Origin: Methanosarcina flavescens
GTDB lineage: Archaea > Halobacteriota > Methanosarcinia > Methanosarcinales > Methanosarcinaceae
DNA length: 64,000 nucleotides
Reading direction: 5' to 3'
Assembly (NCBI RefSeq): GCF_001304615.2
Contig: NZ_CP032683.1
Span: 310,001 to 374,000, forward strand
This document shows positions 1 through 9,340 of this stretch, one piece after another (position 1 is the first letter of the stretch; the number at the start of each line of letters is the position of its first letter). The notes under the pieces are model-generated. The model saw only the letters and a list, made by a program, of their open reading frames with translations, was not told where the DNA came from and ran no database searches. The position numbers and the translations under genes are program-made.

Positions 1-2
1 GT

Positions 3-665
3 CAAATTCACACCACACGCTCAGGATTGGGCATGCAGTTTGTAAGCACTACCACCTGTTCTACCTGTCACGGCAAGGGTCAGGTTATTGAATCTCCGTG
101 CCCGGTCTGCAGTGGTACAGGTAGGGTTAGAAATACGAGAAAAATAACAGTAAACGTACCTGCAGGAGCTGATTCAGGCATGAGCCTGAGGCTTAGCGGA
201 GAAGGTGATTCGGGAGAACCCGGAGCTCCGCCTGGAGATCTCTATGTAGTGCTTCATGTTATGGAGCATAAACTCTTTAAGAGAGTAGACTACGATGTAA
301 TCTCCGAGCTTCCGATCTCGTTTACTCAGGCTGCGCTCGGGACTGATATTATGGTAGATACCCTCTACGGCAAGGTCAAGATGAATATTCCTGCAGGGAC
401 TCAGACCCATTCCGTGTTCAGGCTTAAAGGCAAGGGTATCCAGCACCTGCATGGAAGCAGAAAAGGTGACCAGCTCGTCAGAGTTGTAATAAAGACCCCA
501 ACAAAACTCAGCCACGAACAAAAAGAACTTCTTCGCCAGTTTGAAGCACTGAGCAGTGGTAAAAACCCGAATGGAGGCGAAAAAGGCAGGCACGATAAAT
601 TTACAGATAAATCTAAAAAAAGTAAAGGATTTTTTGAGAAAGTAAAGGATGCCTTTGAGAGCTAA
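3..665 (+). CDS. dnaJ: Chaperone protein DnaJ (Hsp40), C-terminal part; 5' end lies outside the window
   Basis: Co-chaperone that delivers unfolded proteins to DnaK and stimulates its ATPase in the cytoplasm. The frame is open from the window edge, so the J domain and the first zinc repeats are missing. Visible are the last two CxxCxGxG zinc repeats (CSTCHGKG and CPVCSGTG), then the C-terminal beta-sandwich substrate-binding domains (GADSGMSLRLSGEGDSG, and later LYGKVKMNIPAGTQ and FRLKGKGIQH). The protein ends in a Lys/Ser-rich tail rather than the usual short end. A hairpin with a T run follows directly. In methanosarcinas dnaJ normally follows dnaK, which would lie to the left of this window. 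The family assignment is secure. Confidence 0.96.
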   Translation, partial: QIHTTRSGLGMQFVSTTTCSTCHGKGQVIESPCPVCSGTGRVRNTRKITVNVPAGADSGMSLRLSGEGDSGEPGAPPGDLYVVLHVMEHKLFKRVDYDVISELPISFTQAALGTDIMVDTLYGKVKMNIPAGTQTHSVFRLKGKGIQHLHGSRKGDQLVRVVIKTPTKLSHEQKELLRQFEALSSGKNPNGGEKGRHDKFTDKSKKSKGFFEKVKDAFES

Positions 666-679
666 AAGCGTTTTTAGCT
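660..679 (+). terminator. Hairpin terminator after dnaJ
   Basis: AGCTAAAA and TTTTAGCT form an 8 bp stem with a tiny loop that overlaps the dnaJ stop codon; T-rich sequence follows. Confidence 0.55.
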
Positions 680-737
680 GCATTTCAATCTTTTTAAAGG
701 TATTTTTCTCTTTAAAGCTGAAATTCTGTAATATTGG

Positions 738-857
738 GATTCTTAGTACTGAGATTCTTAATATTAAGATTCTTAGTATTAAGATTCTTAGTATTAAGAT
801 TCTTAGTATTAAGATTCTTAGTATTAAGATTCTTAGTATTAAGATTCTTAGTATTAA
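738..857. repeat. 15-bp tandem repeat array, 8 units
   Basis: Eight head-to-tail copies of GATTCTTAGTATTAA. The last six (768-857) are identical and the first two differ by one or two bases. More degenerate copies trail to about 950. A reading frame through the array would encode a monotonous Ile-Lys-Ile-Leu-Ser repeat and is not a gene. Confidence 0.9.
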
Positions 858-1336
858 GATTCTTTACTCGGATTCTTAACACTCAAATTCTTAATATTTA
901 GGTTCTTAACATTCAGGTTTTTAATACTCAGATTTTTAATACTGAGACTTTTCCCTTTAATCCCAAATATACTTCCTTTTTATATTTTTCCCTGATCCTT
1001 TTCCTTTTATTTCCACGCTGACTTCTTATCCTTAGTAAAATGTTTTTTGTTTATCATTGCCTGGATTTCTGTCTTTTTAGCTTTTTCAGGTAGTTTTCTT
1101 TCCTGTTTATCATTTCTTTCTGCCTTTTCCTTTCATCTTTTATTTTTACAGTTTCGCTTACTTTCATATTTATTTTTTCAAATATCTAAAAAAAATTATA
1201 TATAGCCGCTCAATTTTAAAACTTTACTAAAGCTTCAACCTGAAATTGCTTTGCAAGAAGTATAGTCTTTTATATTCATTCGCAAAATATCTAATTTCGA
1301 GAGATGGTCAACATGCGGGTTATTTTATCAAAAATG
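858..1336. other. AT-rich spacer without a gene
   Basis: Low-complexity, T-rich sequence with decayed 15-mer repeats at its left. A TATA-like string (TTATATATA) lies at about 1196-1204 on the plus strand with no coding frame behind it, so a small untranslated transcript is possible but not demonstrated. Confidence 0.4.
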
Positions 1337-1472
1337 ATTTATTTGGCTCTGTAGAAATCCTCTGAAATAACCAATCTTAACAAATTAAAACTGAATTGCC
1401 TGATTCAATTTTGCTGAGAACTTTAAGTCTATTAATGACGATTAAGTAGGTTTTCTACAGAGCCATTTATTT
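1337..1472. mobile_element. 120-bp MITE with terminal inverted repeats and 8-bp target duplication
   Basis: The element spans 1345-1464. It starts with GGCTCTGTAGAAA and ends with TTTCTACAGAGCC, a perfect 13 bp inverted repeat. It is flanked by the direct repeat ATTTATTT at 1337-1344 and 1465-1472. It is too short to encode a transposase and has no significant frame. The 8 bp duplication and a terminus starting GGCTCTGT resemble IS6-family elements, so it is probably a non-autonomous derivative moved by a transposase elsewhere in the genome. The family assignment is an inference. Confidence 0.85.
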
Positions 1473-1583
1473 AACTATATTCTACAACTTTGTCCTGTCC
1501 ATGTTCTCTTAACTTCACACATTTTTTCATTATATTTGTCCTATCCTGATTTATTCCGTACTTTTTGCTTCTGGACCGCAAGG

Positions 1584-1594
1584 TTTTATAATAT
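1584..1594 (+). promoter_or_regulatory. Probable TATA box for trkA1
   Basis: TTTTATAATAT lies about 40 nt before the trkA1 start codon, which suits an archaeal promoter with a short leader. An AAGGTG ribosome site follows just before the ATG. Confidence 0.45.
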
Positions 1595-1630
1595 CAGGTT
1601 AGTTAAAAACAGATCTTCTGAAGGTGTGCT

Positions 1631-2977
1631 ATGAAGATTATAATTATTGGCGCTGGGGAAGTAGGTTATCACATTGCAAAAGCCCTTTCCCCCAAAAACG
1701 ATGTAATAATTATTGAAAAAGCTGAAGAAGCATTAAAAAGGGCAGACGAACTCGATGTCCTTGCTATAGAAGGAAATGGTGCAAACGCTGAACTTCTCTC
1801 AAGATTTCTTCAGGATACTGATCTGCTTGTGGCTGTGACCGGTCTCGATGAAGTTAATATTGTTGCCTGCATGACAGCGAAGCTAGTCACCCGAAGCAAG
1901 CCCGGATGGAAGGATATTAAAACCATTGCCAGGGTCAGCAACCCAGACTACATAGATTCACCTGTAACTTCCAGGGCTCAGGTTGGAGTCGATCTTATGA
2001 TCTGTCCAGAGCTTGCGCTTGCTTCCGAAGTCGCTGAAATTCTATCAAGCCCGTCCGCAATAAATGCCGAGATGTTTGCTGAGGGAAAAGTTCGAATGAC
2101 CGAGTTTGCAATAAGCCCCGAAAGCAAGCTTGTAGGAAAGCAGATGCAGGATCTCAGGCTTGCTGACTGCTGCATTGTAAGTGCGGTTTTTCGGGATCAT
2201 GAAATAATTATTCCTCACGGAAGTGATGTTATAAAAGCAAATGACCATATGGTGGTTGTTGGTAAGCCTGAAGCTATGGAAAGCTTGAGCAGTGTTTTCG
2301 GGAGCGAAATACATCATAAAAATAGAGTTCTTATCATAGGCTGCGGAATTGTAGGTTTCTATCTGGCTAAGTTAATAGGCAAAGAAGAAAATGCTGACCT
2401 TAAGATTATTGAGCAAAAGAAGAGCCGCTGTATTGAGGTAGCGGAAACACTCGAAGGTGCTCTTATACTTAATGGGGATGGCACTGATCTCAACTTGCTC
2501 AGAGAAGAAAATATAGAGAATATGGATGTTGTTATTGCAGTCACAGACAGTGATGAGAAAAACCTTCTGTGCGCTCTGCTTGCAAAACAGCTAGGGGCAA
2601 AGAAAGTAATTGCCAGGGCTGACCGCTCGGATTATCTTCCTCTCTTTGAAATGGTCGGCATAGATATGGCAGTCAGTCCCAGGGAAGCGACTGTAAATGA
2701 AGTATTGAAGCTTACAATGGGCAGGGGAATACAAACCCTGACAACTATTGAAGGCGAAAGAGCAGAAATCATAGAATATACGGCTTCTGAAAGCTCTAAA
2801 ATTGTCGGGAGACCGTTGAACAAAGTAAAGTTCCCAAGAGGAGCTCTCATCAATATGGTAGTTCGGGGAAAAGAGACTGTAGTCCCGAGAGGGGATTTTG
2901 TTATTGAAAATCAGGATAGAGTGGTTATCTTTTCTATGTCTTCTGCAATACCAGAAATTGAGAAATTTTTCAGATAA
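1631..2977 (+). CDS. trkA: Trk potassium uptake protein TrkA, copy 1
   Basis: Cytoplasmic NAD(H)-binding regulatory subunit that gates the TrkH potassium channel. The 448 residues form two tandem RCK units. Each begins with a Rossmann glycine motif (IIIGAGEVGYHIAKAL at about residue 4 and LIIGCGIVGFYLAKL at about 235) and ends in a TrkA-C domain. This is the usual full length for a double TrkA. The ATG has an AAGGTG site and a TATA-like box upstream. The second copy begins 190 nt downstream and trkH follows that, so the three probably work together in K+ uptake, used by methanosarcinas for osmotic balance. The assignment is secure; whether this copy or the next is the main TrkH partner is unknown. 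Confidence 0.95.
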   Translation: MKIIIIGAGEVGYHIAKALSPKNDVIIIEKAEEALKRADELDVLAIEGNGANAELLSRFLQDTDLLVAVTGLDEVNIVACMTAKLVTRSKPGWKDIKTIARVSNPDYIDSPVTSRAQVGVDLMICPELALASEVAEILSSPSAINAEMFAEGKVRMTEFAISPESKLVGKQMQDLRLADCCIVSAVFRDHEIIIPHGSDVIKANDHMVVVGKPEAMESLSSVFGSEIHHKNRVLIIGCGIVGFYLAKLIGKEENADLKIIEQKKSRCIEVAETLEGALILNGDGTDLNLLREENIENMDVVIAVTDSDEKNLLCALLAKQLGAKKVIARADRSDYLPLFEMVGIDMAVSPREATVNEVLKLTMGRGIQTLTTIEGERAEIIEYTASESSKIVGRPLNKVKFPRGALINMVVRGKETVVPRGDFVIENQDRVVIFSMSSAIPEIEKFFR

Positions 2978-3168
2978 AATCATGTTTTTCATAGAGCTGC
3001 CTTTTCCTCTCACTATGGGTAAAATCTCACTTCTTCCCATTGAAGGTTTATTATGGTATTACTGCATAACACTCATCATAAACATGACCATTTACTTTTT
3101 TCTTTTTCCATGATTATTTAAGCAAGCAGGTTAATTTACCTGAAACCAAGCTTTTTTGAGGAACTCTT

Positions 3169-4515
3169 ATGAAAGCTGTAGTTATAGGGGCAGGCGAAGT
3201 TGGATACCATATCGCAAAATTTCTCTCTCTTACACATGATGTGATTGTTGTTGAGAAAGATGAGGAGGTTGCACAGAGGGCGGATGAACTTGATGTTCAG
3301 GTTCTGGAGGGAAATGGCGCAAACGCTGATATTCTCTCCAGTATCCTTCATGATGCGGATATTCTGGTCGCTGTCACAGGGGTCGATGAGGTCAATATCG
3401 TTGCCTGCATGACTGCAAAGCTTATAATAAGGTCCCATCCAGGTTGGAAAGAAACAAAGACAATCGCGAGAGTAAGTAACCCGGATTATATTGATGTGCC
3501 TGTAACTTCAAGGGCTCAGGTTGGAGTTGATATCATGATCTGTCCTGAGCTTGCGCTTGCTTCTGAGGTTGCTGAGGTGCTCTCAAGCCCATCAGCTATA
3601 GATGCGCAGGTTTTTGCCGAGGGAAAAGTTCAGATGATGGAATTCGCTATCCATCCAGACAACAGGCTTGTAGGGCAGCAGATAAAAGACCTCGAGCTTG
3701 ATGACTGCTGCATTGTAAGTGCGATCTTTCGGAAAAACGAAGTAGTTATTCCTCATGGGGATGATGCTATTAATGCAAATGACCATATGGTAGTCGTAGG
3801 CAAACCCAGAGCCCTGGAAGAACTTGGTCGTATCTTCGGGAATGGAGAGCCCCACAGGAATAAAATTCTCCTTATAGGCTGCGGAATTGTAGGATTTTAT
3901 CTTGCTAAACTGATTGATAAAGATGAGAATGCAGACCTCAAGATTATCGAGTACAGGAAAAGCCGCTGTATAGAAGTGGCTGAAATGCTGGAAAATGCCC
4001 TCGTTTTAAACGGGGATGGTACAGATGTCAATCTTTTGAGGGAAGAAAATATCGAAGATATGGACGTTGTGCTTGCAGTTACGAATAGCGATGAAAAAAA
4101 TCTACTGTGTGCTCTGCTTGCAAAACAGCTTGGGACAAAGAAAGTAATTGCCAGGGCTGATCGTCCGGATTACGTGCCTTTGTTCGAAATGATTGGGATA
4201 GATATGGCAGTCAGTCCCAGGCAAGCAACAGTAAATGAGGTTTTGAAGCTTACAATGGGGAGAGGGATTGAAAAACTTGCCACTCTTGAAGGCGAAAAAG
4301 CCGAAATCATCGAGTATACAGCATCAAGAAGCTCAAAAATAGTCGGGAAGTCCCTTGATAGGGTCAAGTTTCCCAAAGGAGCGCTTGTTACAATGGTAGT
4401 CCATAATGATGATACTATTATACCTAGAGGAGATACCGTAATTCGGGAAGGAGACAGAGTAATAATCTTTGCTTTATCTTCCGCTGTTCCGGCTGTGGAG
4501 AAGTTTTTTAAGTAA
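3169..4515 (+). CDS. trkA: Trk potassium uptake protein TrkA, copy 2
   Basis: Same length and architecture as the upstream gene (448 residues, two Rossmann/RCK units with GAGEVGYHIAKFL and LIGCGIVGFYLAKL). The two proteins match over their whole length with mostly conservative changes, so this is a tandem duplication that has begun to diverge. Charged surface residues differ most, mainly around residues 160-230 and at the C terminus. It lies 55 nt before trkH, closer than copy 1, and is probably co-transcribed with it. The GAGGAACTCTT before the ATG is a modest ribosome site. Confidence 0.95.
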   Translation: MKAVVIGAGEVGYHIAKFLSLTHDVIVVEKDEEVAQRADELDVQVLEGNGANADILSSILHDADILVAVTGVDEVNIVACMTAKLIIRSHPGWKETKTIARVSNPDYIDVPVTSRAQVGVDIMICPELALASEVAEVLSSPSAIDAQVFAEGKVQMMEFAIHPDNRLVGQQIKDLELDDCCIVSAIFRKNEVVIPHGDDAINANDHMVVVGKPRALEELGRIFGNGEPHRNKILLIGCGIVGFYLAKLIDKDENADLKIIEYRKSRCIEVAEMLENALVLNGDGTDVNLLREENIEDMDVVLAVTNSDEKNLLCALLAKQLGTKKVIARADRPDYVPLFEMIGIDMAVSPRQATVNEVLKLTMGRGIEKLATLEGEKAEIIEYTASRSSKIVGKSLDRVKFPKGALVTMVVHNDDTIIPRGDTVIREGDRVIIFALSSAVPAVEKFFK

Positions 4516-4570
4516 AAAGTAAATACAAACGATCCAAAAGGGTCTAACAGCTTTAAAACAGTGGATCTGC

Positions 4571-6001
4571 ATGAATTTTAGAATTGTTTTATATGTGCTT
4601 GGCGGTCTGCTCAGGCTCCTGGGGCTTTTCATGATAATCCCTCTCGGAGTCGCATATTATTACGGGGAGAGTTTAACTCCTTTTCTGATTTCAATTCTTG
4701 TAACCACTATAACAGGCTTTCTCCTGCTCTCCTATAAGACCGAAGAGGAATGGATGCGCAAGGAAGGCTTTGCAATCGTTGCCCTGGGCTGGCTTGCAGC
4801 TGCCATTTTCGGAGCAATTCCTTTTATTATGGACGGAATCTCTCCTTTGAATGCGTTTTTCGAATCCATGTCAGGATTTACCGCTACAGGCTCAACAATT
4901 CTTACTGATATTGAAAGCCACCCTAAAAGCATTCTCTTCTGGAGAGGCATGATTATGTGGCTTGGGGGCATGGGTATTATCGTGCTTTTCATTGCTATCT
5001 TGCCCAAACTAGGGGTTGCAGGACGCCAGCTTTTCCGCGCTGAGATGCCCGGACCTACCGAGGAGAAGTTGAAGCCCAGGGTAAGGGAAACTGCAAAAAT
5101 TCTCTGGATAATTTACTTTGTAATTTCTTTCCTGCAGGTTATCGCTCTTATGCTTGCAGGAGTCTCCCTATATGATTCACTTAATCTTATGTTTTCTACA
5201 GTGTCCTGTGGAGGTTTCTCCAATTACGCTCTGAGTGTTGGAGCATTTAACAGCCCTCATATAGAGTATATAACAGCATTATTCACTTTCATTGCCGGTG
5301 TAAACTTTGCCCTTTACTACCGAGCAATGTTTGTAGACAAAAATACCCTTCTTAAAGATGAAGAATTCCGGTTTTATACTGCCCTGATCCTTGCTGCAAG
5401 CGGGCTTCTCACCTTCCTGCTCTGGCGAGATTTTGGTACAAACCTTTCAGATTCATTCCGACTTGCAATCTTTCATGTAATCTCAGTTATGACAACTACC
5501 GGGCTCGTGACAACGGATTTCAATCTCTGGTCTGATTCTGCGAAAATGATACTTATTATAGTTGGGTTTATTGGAGGCTGTGCCGGCTCTACAGGCGGAG
5601 GCATCAAGGTTGTACGCGTTCTTATCCTTCTCAAGCACAGTAGAATGGAACTCTTTAAGGCCCTTCATCCGAGAGCCATAAAAGGCGTTAAATTAAACAG
5701 TAAAAACGTGCCCGAGGAGATTGTCAATTCCATAGTTTCATTTGTTGTCATTTATCTACTTATCTTTGTCTCAAGTGCCCTTGTTCTCTCTGTTCTGGGC
5801 ATGGACATAATAACCTCGTTTACTGCGTCCATAGCTACGCTTGGTAATGTAGGACCAGGCATGAATGTCGTAGGCCCTATGGGCAGTTTTGATTCTATCC
5901 CCCTTCTCGGGAAATTAGTTCTGATTGCGAATATGTGGATTGGAAGGCTTGAAGTTTATACTGTAATTTTACTCTTCACTCCTGAGTTCTGGAAAAAGTG
6001 A
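4571..6001 (+). CDS. trkH: Trk potassium uptake system membrane subunit TrkH
   Basis: K+ channel-like pore subunit in the cytoplasmic membrane. The 476 residues contain about ten hydrophobic segments and four pore-loop signatures of the SKT superfamily: SGFTATGSTI (about 97), STVSCGGFSNY (about 213), VMTTTGLVTTDF (about 305) and a fourth around NVGPGMNVVG (about 427). Each pore loop keeps its selectivity glycine. It follows two trkA genes and is convergent with the geranylgeranyl reductase gene; a GC-rich hairpin lies between them. The family is certain. Confidence 0.95.
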   Translation: MNFRIVLYVLGGLLRLLGLFMIIPLGVAYYYGESLTPFLISILVTTITGFLLLSYKTEEEWMRKEGFAIVALGWLAAAIFGAIPFIMDGISPLNAFFESMSGFTATGSTILTDIESHPKSILFWRGMIMWLGGMGIIVLFIAILPKLGVAGRQLFRAEMPGPTEEKLKPRVRETAKILWIIYFVISFLQVIALMLAGVSLYDSLNLMFSTVSCGGFSNYALSVGAFNSPHIEYITALFTFIAGVNFALYYRAMFVDKNTLLKDEEFRFYTALILAASGLLTFLLWRDFGTNLSDSFRLAIFHVISVMTTTGLVTTDFNLWSDSAKMILIIVGFIGGCAGSTGGGIKVVRVLILLKHSRMELFKALHPRAIKGVKLNSKNVPEEIVNSIVSFVVIYLLIFVSSALVLSVLGMDIITSFTASIATLGNVGPGMNVVGPMGSFDSIPLLGKLVLIANMWIGRLEVYTVILLFTPEFWKK

Positions 6002-6184
6002 TATACCTGAAATGTGTCTCCCGAGCCCTGTCTTGCCCGAATTGCATTCCAGAACCAGAGAACTTTGATTTTTCTTTTAGTTGCTGCGCAATCGCAATAG
6101 TACGCGCCTGTGAGGTTATAAAATAAATTTGAATACGGGAAATCCTTTGAGGAAAGTTAAAGAAAAAATATAAAAACAGAAAAT

Positions 6185-6200
6185 GCCCGGGTTTCCGGGC
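6185..6200. terminator. GC-rich hairpin between convergent genes
   Basis: GCCCGG-GTTT-CCGGGC makes a perfect 6 bp GC stem with a 4 nt loop, directly beyond the 3' end of the geranylgeranyl reductase gene and downstream of trkH. T-rich sequence lies on the plus-strand side, so it could serve both genes. Confidence 0.55.
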
Positions 6201-6201
6201 G

Positions 6202-7425
6202 TTATATTTTATTTTTTGCTACTTCTTTTGCGGCGTCCTTGAAAAGGACTCGAAGGTCCCAGAGCAGTTTTTTATTGGCTTTAAAGAGAGCCTGTAATAA
6301 ATCGAGAAGGTTCATTCTGTCAAATTTTACATCTTTCAGGGAATGGGCAAGGGAGTTCAGGTCATCGTCACTCAGGTTGATAAAGCAATTCTTTACTATG
6401 AGGCTCATGTCAATATCATGCCCTATGGTCGCTCTCCAGCGCTTCTCATAAACCTCTTCAAGTTTCTGGAAGGAAACGTCCCCTGCGGAAATAGCCGCAT
6501 ATGCAGCTTCACCTGCAAGCTTCCCTGCTTCCATAGCGTTCAGGATTCCGCCGCCTGTGATCGGGTCGGATTGACGGGCAGCGTCCCCGATTAGCATTAG
6601 ACCGTTAGCCGACGTTTTCTCAATGCTGCCAGATACCGGGACTCCCCCATAAACCATCTCAATAATTCTAGCATCGGGAAATTTCTTTTCCATAAAGCTG
6701 TTAAGGTAGTCTACAGGCCTTGGCTTGAATTTTCCTGCCCTGCTTCCGAGGATACCAACCCCTACATTGGCTTTGCCTTCGCCCTTAGGAAAGATCCATA
6801 TATAACCACCCGGTGCAATCTCGTTTCCTACATAAAACTCGCAATGGTCCTGGGCTATATCCACTCCAGCTATCAGGTACTGGGTACAGGTTTCTATGTC
6901 TATGGGCTTCAGGGAAGTATCGATGCCTGCCCATCGACCCACCTTTGATTCGATTCCGTCAGCACCTATAACTATCTTGGCACGCACGTCATATGTTTTT
7001 CCCAGATGCATTAGTTTGGCTCCCCTGACGAAACCATCCTCGAGTATGAGGTCAGTTGCTCGGGTTTTTACTCTTACTTCAGCCCCCGCACGGGCAGCCT
7101 GTTCTGCAAGTGCCCTGTCAAACACTTTTCTCTCAAGGACATAGCCTACTTCTCCACCAGAGATTTCTTCTGCCATCTCTATCCTTGTACCGTCTGGGGC
7201 GTAGATGTGAGAAGCTTTAAGGTCCGCGCAAATCCACATTTTGTCAATTTCCACATGTTTCTTGAGGCATTCTTTGCTCACGCCTTCGGCACAGCGTACA
7301 GGATCGCCTATCTCCTGGCGTTTTTCAATTAGAAGTACATCAAGCCCTTTTTCAGCTGCGTTTCTCGCAGCAATGGAACCTGCAGGACCTGCTCCTATTA
7401 CTAGAACATCGTATCTGTCCTTCAT
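6202..7425 (-). CDS. Digeranylgeranylglycerophospholipid (geranylgeranyl) reductase
   Basis: FAD flavoprotein that saturates the isoprenoid chains of archaeal membrane lipids. The N terminus has a dinucleotide-binding motif ([19 protein letters not shown]), followed by [17 protein letters not shown], which carries the PxxCGGV-like Cys segment of the family. [19 protein letters not shown] (about residue 275) is the second FAD contact. The 407 residues match the family. The start ATG overlaps the stop of the upstream ferredoxin gene (ATGA). Family knowledge from M. acetivorans is that this reductase works with the neighbouring small ferredoxin, and the coupling here agrees. The assignment is strong; exact chain-saturation specificity cannot be read from sequence. 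Confidence 0.93.
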   Translation of the reverse strand: MKDRYDVLVIGAGPAGSIAARNAAEKGLDVLLIEKRQEIGDPVRCAEGVSKECLKKHVEIDKMWICADLKASHIYAPDGTRIEMAEEISGGEVGYVLERKVFDRALAEQAARAGAEVRVKTRATDLILEDGFVRGAKLMHLGKTYDVRAKIVIGADGIESKVGRWAGIDTSLKPIDIETCTQYLIAGVDIAQDHCEFYVGNEIAPGGYIWIFPKGEGKANVGVGILGSRAGKFKPRPVDYLNSFMEKKFPDARIIEMVYGGVPVSGSIEKTSANGLMLIGDAARQSDPITGGGILNAMEAGKLAGEAAYAAISAGDVSFQKLEEVYEKRWRATIGHDIDMSLIVKNCFINLSDDDLNSLAHSLKDVKFDRMNLLDLLQALFKANKKLLWDLRVLFKDAAKEVAKNKI

Positions 7426-7598
7426 TTCATTACCTCAATTGCTCCCACAGGGCAGATGCGATCGCATATCCCGCATGCCATGCACGTGCTTTCATCTACT
7501 TCGACCCATGTCTCTACAAGTTCGAGTGCTCCCTTAGGGCAGACTCCCACACAGGCACCACAATATCCACATTTATATCGGTTTATCTCGATGCTCAC
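7422..7598 (-). CDS. 2[4Fe-4S] ferredoxin paired with geranylgeranyl reductase
   Basis: Small electron carrier with two CxxCxxCxxxCP clusters: [16 protein letters not shown] and [17 protein letters not shown] prefer the GTG at 7598 because an AGGTGA ribosome site lies four bases before it, giving 58 residues; an ATG at 7634 would add 12 residues with no family resemblance. The stop overlaps the reductase start, so the two are translationally coupled, and this ferredoxin probably supplies electrons for lipid saturation. Confidence 0.9.
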   Translation of the reverse strand: MSIEINRYKCGYCGACVGVCPKGALELVETWVEVDESTCMACGICDRICPVGAIEVMK

Positions 7599-7634
7599 CA
7601 GCTCACCTGTAACTTTTAAAGGCAAATAAGGCAA

Positions 7635-8307
7635 TTATGGCATGTTAGGCAGTTTGGCAAATCATGGTAATTTTAAGGCAGTAATAACAGCCCTCTACCA
7701 TATATTTTTTGTTGATTAAAACTACCAGATCTAAACATTTTTCATTTCCAACCTTTAACTTCCGAGTATCAAAGCTTTTTCTTACTTATAAATACGTATT
7801 TCTGGAAGACAAGCTCGATTTGTTTACAGGTCAGTTACCTGAATACTTAAAGCTCAGACTATTAGTTTGTTTCCATATTATTCAATTTCAAACCAACTAG
7901 TAAATTGTATTTATAATTTTTGATCTGAAGCCGGGTTGAAAAATTCAACACATGGTTTTTCTAGTCCTAGCATAACTTCTCTAATATAAGCTTTGAATAC
8001 AAGGTTTAAGTGCAAGGTTTGAATAAAGGTTCTAATATAAAGGTTCTAATATAAAGTTTTTTAAAGTTCCAATGTAAGTTTTTTAAGGTCCCAATGTAAG
8101 TTTTTAATATAAGGTTTCAATAAAAGGTTTCCAAATTAAAATTCTGAAACGAACATCTATCCACGCAAAACTGATTTTGCGCCCCAGAGCCATATCCAAC
8201 CAGCCCAATTCCACTAGTCAGGTAGTTATTTACCCCATAATAGTTTATTTCAAATTTCATATAATCTTTCTGTTTTTCCAGTTATTTGAGAACTGCCCCT
8301 GCTAATC
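7635..8307. other. Long AT-rich spacer with short tandem repeats
   Basis: No gene. Two 22-bp units (8054-8075 and 8076-8097, AAGTTTTTTAA(A/G)GT(T/C)CCAATGT) and two copies of AAAGGTTCTAATAT just before them are the clearest repeats. The left part holds the presumed promoter of the ferredoxin-reductase operon, which I could not place confidently. Confidence 0.6.
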
Positions 8308-8934
8308 TCATACCGGAGCCAGCCTTACTCTTCCTCTGCTAATCTCAAGCCTGAATTTTTTGCTAATATACTCTTTCGAAGCTCCGCTTCCATGTATAAG
8401 CAGTTCTACCAGGTCTTCGGGTTCATCTATATCTATACCTGCAAGGAAAGAGTCGTAAATCTCAACATTCTGCCCTGCTTCTTCCGCAATCGAACAATGA
8501 GTCAGGAAACTTGAACCGTAGTACCTGACCCTGTAGCCTGAAGGATTTTTGATAAACAATACATTTGTGCCCCCACCTTTTCCCGGGACGATGCAAACGT
8601 CTCCTTCAGTTGAAGTTATCCCTTTAACATGATCTGGAGACAGAAGGGGAAGATCAGCCATAACAATCATAACCGGCTCCTCAGCCTGCTCCAGATACCA
8701 GTTAAGAGCCTCATTGAGGTCGTTTCTATCCAGAAGCACAGTGGCTTTCGTCATGTTCTCAAGTCCATACATCGAAGGACTGAGAATATCAATAGTCTCT
8801 ATTCCGGCTTCCTTAAGGGTATCTATTACCTGATTCAACATCAGTTCCACAAGTTCTTCTCTCTCTTCCTGACTCAGGACAGGTGATAATCTGGATTTTG
8901 CACCGGCTTTTTTATAGGGGATTACGGCTTTCAT
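8308..8934 (-). CDS. cofC: 2-phospho-L-lactate guanylyltransferase CofC
   Basis: Activates 2-phospholactate (or phosphoenolpyruvate, in related enzymes) with GTP to give the guanylylated donor used to build the F420 side chain. The protein starts MKAVIPYKKAGAKSRLSPVL, the family's nucleotide-binding N terminus, and carries IVMADLPLLSPDHV, the metal-binding Asp motif of this nucleotidyltransferase fold, then CIVPGKGGGTNVLF. About 208 residues, as usual. I start at the ATG at 8934 because AGGAG lies six bases upstream; the frame stays open for 13 more codons. It lies near cofH/cofG but a ~400 bp spacer separates them, so it is probably its own transcript. Confidence 0.93.
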   Translation of the reverse strand: MKAVIPYKKAGAKSRLSPVLSQEEREELVELMLNQVIDTLKEAGIETIDILSPSMYGLENMTKATVLLDRNDLNEALNWYLEQAEEPVMIVMADLPLLSPDHVKGITSTEGDVCIVPGKGGGTNVLFIKNPSGYRVRYYGSSFLTHCSIAEEAGQNVEIYDSFLAGIDIDEPEDLVELLIHGSGASKEYISKKFRLEISRGRVRLAPV

Positions 8935-9340
8935 CTGAACTCCTGAAAATATAATTAGGACATAAGTAAACATGAATATTAAACATAATTTATTGAAATT
9001 TATATAATTAAACTCCTGCAGCCCGAAAAAGTTAATTAATTTTTCTATTAGTTCAGCTTGCAGGTAGTTCTCAACGGCCCTGGTTTATCTGATCTAGTCA
9101 AATCACATGGAAGAGACACCTGGTAATCAATAATTAATAAGACTCACCCTACCAAGTAAAATTCTGAACCTTCTCATATCAACTAAGTGAGATCTGGTTT
9201 ATCTTTCCGATAAATTTATAGATTAATCTATTGAGCTAACGAAGCAAGCGAAACGGACAATGCTCCCGAGTCGGAACTTGGGGGCTACAATTCTGTCTAA
9301 ACTGAATTCAGGCCGTTCTCACGACGCGGGACTCGAGCGG
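8935..9340. other. Spacer with a palindromic repeat remnant
   Basis: No gene. The segment 9236-9335 (AACGAAGCAAGCGAAACGG, then TGCTCCCGAG) is GC-richer and resembles the intergenic repeat at about 40160-40340, so it is probably a member of the same dispersed repeat family. Confidence 0.45.

Noticed and set aside
738-857. Possible CRISPR array
   Set aside because: Units are directly adjacent without unique spacers. No other direct-repeat/spacer pattern or cas gene was found in the window.
649-879. Open frame with Ile-Lys-Ile-Leu-Ser repeats after dnaJ
   Set aside because: It is only the translation of a 15 bp tandem DNA repeat, in a multiple of three.
1190-1300. Possible sRNA after the TATA-like string at 1196
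   Set aside because: No conserved structure, terminator or second copy visible; kept only as a note in the spacer entry.
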